NCBI RefSeq assembly: GCF_947502995.1
Contig: NZ_CANNBW010000004.1
Location: 124,001-188,000 of the forward strand
DNA: 64,000 bases
Direction of reading: 5' to 3'
DNA from: an uncultured Tenacibaculum sp.
Lineage (GTDB): Bacteria; Bacteroidota; Bacteroidia; Flavobacteriales; Flavobacteriaceae
Positions within the stretch are counted from its first letter, which is position 1; every line of letters starts with the position of its first letter. A program made the translations under genes and the position numbers. The notes under the pieces are model-generated. The model was given only the letters and a program-made list of their open reading frames with translations. It made no database searches and was not told the origin of the DNA. Positions 7,485 through 13,598 of this stretch are shown piece by piece.

Positions 7485-7501
7485 TTTTTTAAAATAAAAT
7501 A

Positions 7502-7543
7502 GGTAAAAGGTGTTCCTATATATTCCATTAAATACACCTCACT
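7502..7543 (+). ncRNA. Hairpin element copy 6
   Basis: GGT-AAA-AGGTGT-TCCTAT, loop, ACACCT-C-ACT. GGT/ACT replaces GAC/GTY with pairing kept, and AGGTGT/ACACCT is perfect. It ends 17 bases before the start codon of the next gene. Confidence 0.7.
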
Positions 7544-7560
7544 TATAAATGATATGAAAA

Positions 7561-9456
7561 ATGAAAACATTAAAATTGTTTAATGCTGTAATAGCAAAAG
7601 AATTAGAAACTAATAAAACTCCTTACATATCTAATAAAGGATTTATTATTGAAAAAAATGCACTTTGGGCAAAAAATAAAATTGAAGGATTTTATGCTCG
7701 TGAACGATTAAATGGTAATGATTTAAATAAAACATTCCACAAATCTTGGGATAAAATTAAGTCGAGTACACGATTTGAATTATTTGTTGAGCAAATACAA
7801 CATTATATTTCTACCTATGGAAGTAATTTTTCTAGTGAGATTTATATTCCTTCAGAAGTTTTAGATGTTCCAGATTTAAAATTAATTTATAAAGTAATTA
7901 AGGCATATACAGTTGAAGAAATGACAGAAAAATGTTTGTCGTTATTACAATCGGGTATTGCTTTAAAAGAAGAAACTATAGATGATATTTTATCAATTTT
8001 AGCTGAAGAATTAAATTATAATTTTACAGGTAAAGATCAAATTAAAAATAAAGAAGCAATTGTAAAAATTGCAGACTTATATCAAGTTTACCCAGATAAT
8101 GTTGTCGAGTTTTTTAGATATATTATTTATAGAACTACTAATACAACTTTACTAATTAAAAATGATGAATTAATCGAAGCTATTAAAAACAGTACTTACG
8201 ATCCTACAATGGCGTTTAATAGATTTGGATTGGAAAGATTAGCTGAAATTTTCAATAGATTTAAACCTTTGTTTTTAGCTTTTAAAAATAGAGCACCAAA
8301 AACAATTAATAAGATTAGTAAATTATCTAAACAATATCACAAACCATTAGTATCAAATCCATTAAACGAAGTAACACATTCTTTGTTAGCAGATAAAGAT
8401 ATTCACTGGTTAAACAGTGCAACTCCATTTGCTTTATTTAAAGCTTTAAATGCTTGTTATATCAGAAAAAATGGACAAAACACTTTTTTGTATCGTGTTA
8501 GAAATGGAAAATCTTGGGTAAAATCTGGTGCTCCAACTCATGTTATGGAAAATGACTACGGAGCTTTATTAACTTCTCTAAAATATAAGTTTGGTTTTAC
8601 GAAAAAACAAAAGGAAATTACTTCAATTTCTGAAGTTTATTCAGGAGATACAACTTATATAAGTAGTAAAAATTATGATTTCTTATTAAATTACTTAAAG
8701 AGTAGATTTAATTTATCTGATCAAAAAGTTTATGTCCCAAATGAGGTTTCTTATGCTTTACCAACTTCAGAAAAAATGTATGTAGGTAATATTCCAACAG
8801 GAACAAAATTTTATGGAGAAAAGTTAGCTATTGGTGTGTATTGGGAAAATCAATGGGGAGCTCATGATTTAGATTTATCTGGTATTAACATTTGAGGTAA
8901 AGTAGGGTGGAATGCTAGTTATAAACAAGGTGAAGGAAGTTTAATGTATTCAGGAGATATAACGGATGCACCAAATGGTGCAGTTGAATATTTGTATGCT
9001 AATAAAGGATTAAATGCACCAACTTTAGTGAACAATAATGTATACTCTGGTCGACAAGATTGTATTTATAAAATAGTTATAGGTAAAGGAGATGACGTAA
9101 AGTATGATTATATGATGAATCCAAATAAAGTTTTTGCTGATATAAAATGTAGTTCTGTGCAAAAACAAACTATTTTAGGTATGATTTTACCTGAAGAAAA
9201 TAGACAATCTTTTGTTTTATTAAACTTTGGAGCTGGTCATGCAAGAGTTTCTGGTAATTCTGAGATTTCTGATTTGGCTACTAAAGCTTTATACCAACAA
9301 TGGAACAATCCACTAACTTTTGAAACTATTGTTGATTTATTAGGTGGAGCAGTAGTTACAGATAAGGAAGAAGCAACTTACGATTTTTCTTTAGATGTAC
9401 TAGAAAAAGATAGTTTTATCAAAATATTTAATGAAAATGAAATTAAAAAGAAATAA
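7561..9456 (+). CDS. Large RNA-repair-associated protein with an in-frame TGA
   Basis: ATG at 7561 opens 444 codons to TGA 8893-8895, and the same frame continues without a stop to 9456. The sequence runs DLDLSGINI, TGA, GKVGWNASYKQG and on to MYSGDITDAPNGAVEYLYA, which reads as one continuous domain. There is no ribosome-binding site or sensible start just after the TGA. Full length would be 631 residues. The first 300 residues are helical, with ends such as LFLAFKNRAPKTINKISKLS; the rest is beta-rich. I do not recognise the family with certainty; a Ro/TROVE-like helical repeat is possible but unproven. It could be a pseudogene, a readthrough gene or a suppressed stop. It follows the interrupted tRNAs in the same transcript. 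Confidence 0.65.
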
Positions 9457-9988
9457 AATAATAGTAATAGATATAGAAGCTACTTGTTGGAATGGTAAAA
9501 TACCACCAGGGAAAACAAGTGAAATTATTGAATTCGGTATTTGTGAATTAGATACTGAAACAGGTGAAATATCTAGAAATAAAGGAATTTTAGTAAAGCC
9601 AGAACGATCTGAAGTTAGTCCGTTTTGCACGGAATTAACTACAATTACTCAAGGTTTATTGGATAAAGAAGGTATTTCATTTGAAGAAGCTTGCCAAGAA
9701 ATTAGAGAGAAATATAATTCTAAAGAATATGTTTGGGCAAGTTATGGAGCATATGATTTAAAAATGATTCAAAGTCAGTGTGAAAAACGAGGTGTTGAAT
9801 ATCCTTTATCACAAGAACATATTAACGTAAAAGTACTTTTTTCAGAAGTGAAAGATTTAAGACGAAAAGTTGGTATGAAAGGAGCTTTACATATTTTGGA
9901 TATTCCTTTGGAAGGAACGCATCATAGAGGTGTAGATGATGCAAAGAACATTGCAAAAATTTTGCATTGGTGTTTAAGAAACAAATAG
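9431..9988 (+). CDS. DEDDh 3'-5' exonuclease
   Basis: A 185-residue exonuclease of the DnaQ/RNase T fold. Motif I is VIDIEATCW (Asp and Glu, about residues 12-20), motif II YGAYDLKMI (Asp about 117), motif III HHRGVDDAKNIAKI (His and Asp about 162-166). The size and the IDIEATCW form match the KapD/ERI-1-like subgroup, which often trims structured RNA 3' ends. It overlaps the end of the preceding gene by 26 bases, so it is in the same operon. Trimming of tRNA or other RNA ends is a reasonable guess. Confidence 0.88.
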   Translation: MKMKLKRNKIIVIDIEATCWNGKIPPGKTSEIIEFGICELDTETGEISRNKGILVKPERSEVSPFCTELTTITQGLLDKEGISFEEACQEIREKYNSKEYVWASYGAYDLKMIQSQCEKRGVEYPLSQEHINVKVLFSEVKDLRRKVGMKGALHILDIPLEGTHHRGVDDAKNIAKILHWCLRNK

Positions 9989-10041
9989 TTTCAATTAGTT
10001 TAAAATCTTTAAGTATTTATTTACTTAAAGATTTTTTTTGT

Positions 10042-10614
10042 TTAAAAAGTATACCTAAATCCAAACGTTGGAGTATCATCTAACATACCAGATGTTATTT
10101 GTATTTGTGCATTTTTATCATACGGTTTAGTAAATAAATAACTAAAACCATAACCAATTGCAGCTCCAGCCAAAACATCCCAGCCATCATGTTTTTTAGC
10201 TTCAATTCTAGAAAAGCCTACATAACTAGCAAAAATATATGCAGGAATACCATATTTCCAACCATATCTTTTTTGAATAAAAGTAGCACTAGCAAATGAT
10301 ATAGATGTATGCCCTGAAGGAAAACTATTTAAGCTTTCTCCGTTAGGACGTTCTTTATCTATGATTAGTTTTAATAATGAAGTAACTGCTACAGTACTTA
10401 CGAATGATTTTGTAAACTGTAAAGTTCCTTTTTGTTCATCTTGCCAAATAAATGTAGAAGTTAAAGCAATTGCAGGTAATAACCCAACCAGAACGTCTCC
10501 ACTAGTTTTATGAAATTGTTGAGAAGAATTTAATGGAGCTTGTGATTGAATAGTACTATTTCCAGATAGAAATACTAAAATTAGACTCAATTTAAAGAAT
10601 ACTTTTCTAGTCAT
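10042..10614 (-). CDS. PAP2-family membrane phosphatase
   Basis: A 190-residue protein with an N-terminal signal/anchor (LSLILVFLSGN). PSGHTSISFASATF is phosphatase motif 2 and SRIEAKKHDGWDVLAGAAIG is motif 3; KERPNGES is motif 1. All catalytic residues (Lys-x-x-Arg-Pro, Ser-Gly-His, Arg...His) are visible. It would act on lipid phosphates such as undecaprenyl pyrophosphate or phosphatidate. It is the only minus-strand gene inside the RNA locus and is probably unrelated to it. Confidence 0.88.
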   Translation of the reverse strand: MTRKVFFKLSLILVFLSGNSTIQSQAPLNSSQQFHKTSGDVLVGLLPAIALTSTFIWQDEQKGTLQFTKSFVSTVAVTSLLKLIIDKERPNGESLNSFPSGHTSISFASATFIQKRYGWKYGIPAYIFASYVGFSRIEAKKHDGWDVLAGAAIGYGFSYLFTKPYDKNAQIQITSGMLDDTPTFGFRYTF

Positions 10615-10839
10615 ACAGGGTTTTCGGGGTTTTATTAAGTAAAAATAAGCACCTTAAAATACAATTTTAAATATTAAAAGATATGTTTATTTGATTAATA
10701 ACTTAAAAAACAGCTTTGTATTATATCTTTTTAAAGTAAAATATGAGGTGAAATCAATAAAAAAATGATGAAATCTTTAGTCATTTTCAAAAAATGAACT
10801 AATATTGCACTACAAATGAAAACAATAAGTATACATATC

Positions 10840-10932
10840 ATGAATCAATTATTAGGACTTTGTTCTTATGATTTTCGTCCAGAAGCAGGCGAAAAAGGAT
10901 GCTATGTATATAAATTTCAAGAGTCAATTTGA
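10840..10932 (+). CDS. Possible 30-residue leader peptide
   Basis: ORF MNQLLGLCSYDFRPEAG and onward to YKFQESI, followed 30 bases later by a terminator homologous to the one at 1683. No longer ORF overlaps it. The repeated pairing of a tiny ORF with the same terminator suggests a small mobile or duplicated regulatory cassette. Translation is unproven. Confidence 0.35.
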   Translation: MNQLLGLCSYDFRPEAGEKGCYVYKFQESI

Positions 10933-10962
10933 ATGAAATAGATTAAAATAAATACAAATACT

Positions 10963-10992
10963 AGCGTCCAATGAAAATTGGGCGCTTTTTTT
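10963..10992 (+). terminator. Rho-independent terminator
   Basis: AGCGTCCAAT pairs with ATTGGGCGCT (10 bp, one G-U), followed by T7. Stem, tail and the ATGAAAAAAAT after it match the terminator at 1683-1715. Confidence 0.8.
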
Positions 10993-11105
10993 ATGAAAAA
11001 AATTAAAAGAAAATGTTTAAATAAATAAGATTAAAATAAAAGTATAAAAAACTGAAAACAATTGAGAGACAGACTTTTGTAAACAAGTAAAGTATCCGTT
11101 GAAAA

Positions 11106-11214
11106 ACGGACAGGATTTTTATTGTCTAGGGTTAGGGTTAAGTAATTGATAATCAATAAAATAAATTCAATTTTTTCTTGTGTGGTTAAAAAAAGTGTTC
11201 CATATTTGCAGTGT
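11106..11214 (+). promoter_or_regulatory. Conserved upstream block, copy 2, and promoter of the tRNA array
   Basis: Starts ACGGACAGGATTTTTATT and ends AAAATAAATTCAATTTT, then CTTGTGT. It aligns with 1796-1873. TTG (about 11177) and CATATTTG (about 11202-11209) fit a flavobacterial promoter for the leader ORF and the tRNA array. Confidence 0.6.
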
Positions 11215-11261
11215 CAAAAACAACAAGACAAAACAAAATATAAAAAGAATAAATAATAAAA

Positions 11262-11474
11262 ATGTATCAAACTGAACAACATATAATTTCAATAAAGAAC
11301 AACTATACATTAGTTCAGTATAATACAATTAATAGAAATAACATGAAACAATATCCACAACATAACACAGCCAATCATTTAGGATTCCGTTTACCGGAAT
11401 GTAGCTCACTGTTTAGTGGATCGGATTTAGATTTTAGTTATAAAAAGGAGATAGATTATGAAAGTATATTGTGA
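11262..11474 (+). CDS. Possible 70-residue leader protein of the tRNA array
   Basis: ATG ORF beginning MYQTEQHIISIKNNY, placed between the promoter block and an attenuator at 11501-11532. It is rich in Asn, Gln and Tyr and shows no domain. It could be a regulatory leader whose translation controls the terminator. An internal ATG at 11344 would give a 43-residue form. Not recognised. Confidence 0.35.
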   Translation: MYQTEQHIISIKNNYTLVQYNTINRNNMKQYPQHNTANHLGFRLPECSSLFSGSDLDFSYKKEIDYESIL

Positions 11475-11532
11475 TATACATTCATTTAAAAAGATTAAAA
11501 GCATCTCCTTATCAAAGTGAGATGCTTTTTTT
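11464..11532 (+). terminator. Attenuator directly before the tRNA array
   Basis: A small hairpin GTATAT-TGTG-ATATAC (11464-11479) is followed by GCATCTC/GAGATGC (11501-11507 and 11519-11525) and T7. The first tRNA begins 16 bases later, so the array would be expressed only when this terminator is passed, unless another promoter exists. Confidence 0.65.
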
Positions 11533-11547
11533 ATGCTATGAAAATTT

Positions 11548-11635
11548 GGAAGAGCAAGCCAATTTGGTGGTGGCCACGGTCTTGAAAACCGTTCGGAGTT
11601 AACGACTCGTGTGGGTTCGAATCCCACCTCTTCCG
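11548..11635 (+). tRNA. tRNA-Ser(UGA)
   Basis: Acceptor GGAAGAG/CTCTTCC, anticodon stem ACGGT/ACCGT with loop CTTGAAA, long variable arm, T-loop TTCGAAT, discriminator G. CCA is not encoded. Confidence 0.92.
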
Positions 11636-11642
11636 CAAAAAA

Positions 11643-11714
11643 ACTCTGTTCGTATAACGGCAAGTACGCCTGACTTTCTATCAGGAAATAAGGGTTCGAT
11701 TCCCTTACAGAGTA
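11643..11714 (+). tRNA. tRNA-Glu(UUC) with U37
   Basis: Acceptor ACTCTGT/ACAGAGT, anticodon stem CCTGA/TCAGG with loop CTTTCTA. Position 37 is T; tRNA-Glu normally has A37. Confidence 0.9.
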
Positions 11715-11719
11715 CAAAA

Positions 11720-11804
11720 GGAGAATAGGTAAATATTGGTTTGTTACGCTTAACTGCTAATTAAGTCCATGATAATGGTGAAGGTTCGATTCCTTTGTTC
11801 TCCG
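11720..11804 (+). tRNA. tRNA-Ser(GCU)
   Basis: Acceptor GGAGAAT/GTTCTCC, anticodon stem CTTAA/TTAAG with loop CTGCTAA, variable arm CCATGATAATGG, discriminator G. Confidence 0.9.
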
Positions 11805-11809
11805 CAAAA

Positions 11810-11882
11810 AGTGTTGTGGCGCAATGGCTAGCGCATCCGACTGTCTCTCGGAAAGTTGCGGGTTCGAATCCCGTCAGCACTG
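11810..11882 (+). tRNA. tRNA-Asp(GUC), copy 1, with U37
   Basis: Acceptor AGTGTTG/CAGCACT, anticodon stem TCCGA/TCGGA with loop CTGTCTC, T-arm GCGGG/CCCGT. Position 37 is T, not the usual A. Confidence 0.88.
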
Positions 11883-11888
11883 CTAAAA

Positions 11889-11961
11889 CTAGAGATATAA
11901 CAATTGGCAGTTTACCCGCTTTGGATGCGGGAGGTTGTAGGTTCGAGTCCTGCTCTCTAGA
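11889..11961 (+). tRNA. tRNA-Pro(UGG), copy 1, with A37
   Basis: Acceptor CTAGAGA/TCTCTAG, anticodon stem CCCGC/GCGGG, loop TTTGGAT. Pro tRNAs normally carry G37 (methylated by TrmD); here it is A. Nearly identical to 12826-12898. Confidence 0.9.
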
Positions 11962-11969
11962 CTAAATAT

Positions 11970-12043
11970 GACAAGGTGGCTGAATGGTTTAAGGCGACAG
12001 ACTGCAACTCTGTTTTTTGTGAGTTCGAATCTCATCCTTGTCT
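11970..12043 (+). tRNA. tRNA-Cys(GCA)
   Basis: Acceptor GACAAGG/CCTTGTC, anticodon loop CTGCAAC, discriminator T as usual for Cys. Its last 16 bases and four flanking bases recur at 12118-12137. Confidence 0.9.
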
Positions 12044-12161
12044 CGATGATTGAAATAACTTCAAACTGGTTTGAAAGTTATGAAGATCCAAAGCAAGACT
12101 AAATGAGATAGCAAAGCAATCTCATCCTTGTCTCGATTGAAGATCATTGAAATATTGAAAA
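12044..12161 (+). other. Structured spacer with a copied tRNA-Cys 3' end
   Basis: Contains a hairpin ATAACTT-CAAAC/GTTTG-AAGTTAT (12055-12081) and a second, ATGAGAT/ATCTCAT (12103-12125). The 20 bases from AATCTCATCC to TCTCGAT at 12118-12137 are an exact direct repeat of 12028-12047. No complete second tRNA can be folded. Confidence 0.6.
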
Positions 12162-12244
12162 GGAAGTATTGAGCAATTGGTTGGCTCGCCAGACTGTAAA
12201 TCTGGTCTCTTCGGAGCTTGTAGGTTCGAGTCCTACTACTTCCA
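12162..12244 (+). tRNA. tRNA-Tyr(GUA)
   Basis: Acceptor GGAAGTA/TACTTCC, anticodon stem CCAGA/TCTGG with loop CTGTAAA, variable arm CTCTTCGGAG, discriminator A. Confidence 0.93.
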
Positions 12245-12245
12245 C

Positions 12246-12320
12246 AAATCAGTGAACAATAGTCAATAAGCATTTAATAATAAAAAATGATAATTGATAA
12301 CTGTCTACTGATAATTGAAA
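12246..12320. repeat. Array spacer repeat, copy 1
   Basis: AGTGAACAATAGTCAATAAG and an imperfect inverted continuation around AATGATAATTGATAACTG. Related spacers lie at 12671, 13062 and 13424. Confidence 0.55.
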
Positions 12321-12322
12321 AT

Positions 12323-12394
12323 GCATCTGTAGTGTAATTGGTAACATAGTAGACTTCCAATCTTCAGTTTTGAGTTCGAGTCTCGACAGATGCT
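12323..12394 (+). tRNA. tRNA-Gly(UCC)
   Basis: Acceptor GCATCTG/CAGATGC, loop CTTCCAA, discriminator T. The anticodon stem GTAGA/TCTTC has one T-T mismatch. Confidence 0.85.
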
Positions 12395-12401
12395 CAAAAA
12401 T

Positions 12402-12472
12402 ACGTTTATAGTGTAATGGTAGCATCTGAGTCTCCAAAACTCAGGGTTAAGGTTCGAATCCTTATGAACGTG
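12402..12472 (+). tRNA. tRNA-Trp(CCA)
   Basis: Acceptor ACGTTTA/TGAACGT, anticodon stem TGAGT/ACTCA with loop CTCCAAA, discriminator G as expected. Confidence 0.9.
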
Positions 12473-12479
12473 CGAACAA

Positions 12480-12551
12480 GCATCTATGGTGTAAAGGATA
12501 GCACAAGAGATTACGAATCTCTAAGTCTAAGTTCGAGTCTTAGTAGATGTA
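12480..12551 (+). tRNA. tRNA-Arg(ACG)
   Basis: Acceptor GCATCTA/TAGATGT, anticodon stem AGAGA/TCTCT with loop TTACGAA. Confidence 0.9.
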
Positions 12552-12557
12552 CAATTT

Positions 12558-12669
12558 GTTCCACTGGCCAAAATGGTAAAGATTAATGAGCAAAACGTGT
12601 TTTGAGAAATTAAGAACGTAGTTCACGTTTAAGCCGTGTGAATTCTTGGTTCGAATCCAAGGTGGAGTA
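12558..12669 (+). tRNA. Interrupted tRNA-like gene, possibly Leu(UAA)
   Basis: Acceptor GTTCCAC/GTGGAGT (two G-U), T-arm CTTGG TTCGAAT CCAAG and an anticodon arm CACG TTTAAGC CGTG (anticodon UAA, with G37 instead of A37). Between the D region and the anticodon arm is a nested hairpin, TTAAT-CAAAAC/GTTTTG-ATTAA (12584-12614). Total 112 bases. It may be an intron-like insertion or a degenerate gene. It differs from the element in the 7-kb tRNAs. Confidence 0.55.
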
Positions 12670-12670
12670 C

Positions 12671-12743
12671 AATGTTCAGTGAACAGCGAACAATGATTAA
12701 TAAAGAAATTGATCATTGTTAATTGATAATTAATCACTGAAAA
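12671..12743. repeat. Array spacer repeat, copy 2
   Basis: TTCAGTGAACAGCGAACAAT and a complementary TTGTTAATTGATAATTAATC part; same family as 12246-12320. Confidence 0.55.
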
Positions 12744-12746
12744 AAA

Positions 12747-12819
12747 GGTTCATTGTGGTTAATGGCTAACCTTCCCGACTGTCTCTCGGGAGATACGAGT
12801 TCGATTCTCGTATGAACCG
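12747..12819 (+). tRNA. tRNA-Asp(GUC), copy 2, with U37
   Basis: Acceptor GGTTCAT/ATGAACC, anticodon stem CCCGA/TCGGG, loop CTGTCTC again with T37. The body differs strongly from copy 1, yet the unusual loop is the same. Confidence 0.9.
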
Positions 12820-12825
12820 CTAAAA

Positions 12826-12898
12826 CTAGAGGTATAACAATTGGTAGTTTACCTGCTTTGGATGCAGGAGGTTGTAGGTTCGAATCCTGCTCTCTAGA
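12826..12898 (+). tRNA. tRNA-Pro(UGG), copy 2, with A37
   Basis: Near copy of 11889-11961: CTAGAGG/TCTCTAG, loop TTTGGAT. Confidence 0.9.
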
Positions 12899-12925
12899 CT
12901 AAACCTAGAAAGAAGGTGTGTGTAT

Positions 12926-12981
12926 GGTGACTTAGCGTTAAAGAAATTAATTGGCTGTTAAAGATTAACATTAAAGTCACC
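12926..12981 (+). ncRNA. Minimal tRNA-like folded spacer RNA
   Basis: GGTGACTT/AAGTCACC closes an 8-bp stem around two small arms: GTTAA-AGAAA-TTAAT and TGTTAA-AGA-TTAACA. The three-way shape, 56 bases, recalls an armless tRNA, but there is no T-loop and no anticodon loop of seven. Confidence 0.45.
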
Positions 12982-12986
12982 AAAAT

Positions 12987-13059
12987 TGAGGTATAACTCA
13001 GCTGGTAGAGTATCGTGCTGTTAACACGGAAGTCTTGGGTTCGAATCCCAATGCCTCAG
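12987..13059 (+). tRNA. tRNA-Asn(GUU)
   Basis: Acceptor TGAGGTA/TGCCTCA, anticodon stem CGTG/CACG with loop CTGTTAA, T-arm TTGGG/CCCAA, discriminator G. Confidence 0.92.
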
Positions 13060-13061
13060 CA

Positions 13062-13133
13062 AAACAATAATAAGTAAACAGTAATCAATAAGAAAAAAAA
13101 TGATAATTGTTTACAGATAACTAATCATTGAAA
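13062..13133. repeat. Array spacer repeat, copy 3
   Basis: AGTAAACAGTAATCAATAAG then AATGATAATTGTTTACAG; the arms TAAACAGTAATCA and the later TGTTTAC region are partly complementary. Confidence 0.55.
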
Positions 13134-13135
13134 AA

Positions 13136-13209
13136 GCAGGAATGGCGGAACTGGTATACGCGTCAGATTTAGAATCTGAATTTTGAGAGTTCGAATCTCT
13201 TTTCCTGTA
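13136..13209 (+). tRNA. tRNA-Leu(UAG) with short variable loop and A37
   Basis: Acceptor GCAGGAA/TTCCTGT, Leu-type D-arm, anticodon stem TCAGA/TCTGA, loop TTTAGAA. Leu(UAG) normally has G37. The variable region is only about five bases, whereas Leu tRNAs have a long variable arm. Confidence 0.85.
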
Positions 13210-13215
13210 CAAATT

Positions 13216-13287
13216 AAACCTGTGATGTAATGGTTAGCATACAAGACTTTGACTCTTGTTGTATAGGTTCAAATCCTGTCAGGTTTA
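13216..13287 (+). tRNA. tRNA-Gln(UUG)
   Basis: Acceptor AAACCTG/CAGGTTT, anticodon stem CAAGA/TCTTG with loop CTTTGAC. Confidence 0.9.
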
Positions 13288-13292
13288 CAAAT

Positions 13293-13417
13293 GGTGGTTT
13301 TAGTTTATGTGGTAAAATATCTCACTGTGAATGAGAAGAACAGGGTTCGAAATGTTCAACATTCACGAATACATATATAAAAATAAAAAAGATAATGAGC
13401 TAATCCCGAGATCACCC
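13293..13417 (+). tRNA. tRNA-His(GUG), probably interrupted in the T-arm
   Basis: Anticodon arm TCTCA CTGTGAA TGAGA is perfect. The expected 3' end is missing at its normal place. GATCACC at 13410-13416 pairs with the acceptor GGTGGTT (two G-U) after an AATCCC that would complete the T-arm begun by GGGTTCGA. About 51 bases (13351-13401) would be the insertion. It contains CATTCAC (13360-13366), the exact complement of GTGAATG (13327-13333), which includes the anticodon. Only three T-stem pairs are restored, so a decayed gene is the alternative. Confidence 0.5.
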
Positions 13418-13423
13418 CAAAAT

Positions 13424-13496
13424 TCAATGAACAATTAATAGTTATCAGTGATCAATAAGTAAAATGATAATTGCTACTGATAACAGATAATTGAAA
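13424..13496. repeat. Array spacer repeat, copy 4
   Basis: CAATGAACAATTAATAGTTA then AAATGATAATTGCTACTGAT; same family as the three earlier spacers. Confidence 0.55.
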
Positions 13497-13498
13497 AA

Positions 13499-13571
13499 GG
13501 AACAATAGCAAAGTTGGTCAATGCGTCGGACTGAAAATCCGAAGATACAGGTTCGAATCCTGTTTGTTCCA
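13499..13571 (+). tRNA. tRNA-Phe(GAA)
   Basis: Acceptor GGAACAA/TTGTTCC, anticodon stem CGGA/TCCG with loop CTGAAAA, T-arm ACAGG/CCTGT, discriminator A. Last tRNA before the YkuK-like gene. Confidence 0.93.
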
Positions 13572-13598
13572 CTAAATAAAATGCAAAATGAATGAAAA

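Noticed and set aside
7083..7543. Integron attC sites or a CRISPR array
   Set aside because: No GTTRRRY/RYYYAAC core, no integrase, no constant repeat with unique spacers; what is kept is base pairing, not sequence.
7048..7543. Hammerhead or other known small ribozyme
   Set aside because: No CUGANGA/GAAA hammerhead core, and I could not match twister, pistol or hatchet consensus. A new class remains possible but untested.
8944..9456. Separate gene starting at ATG 8944
   Set aside because: The ATG lies inside a domain that is continuous with the upstream frame, with no ribosome-binding site; annotated as one gene with an in-frame TGA.
11125..11142. TTAGGG repeats resembling telomere sequence
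   Set aside because: Only two or three units in an AT-rich promoter region; no wider tract.
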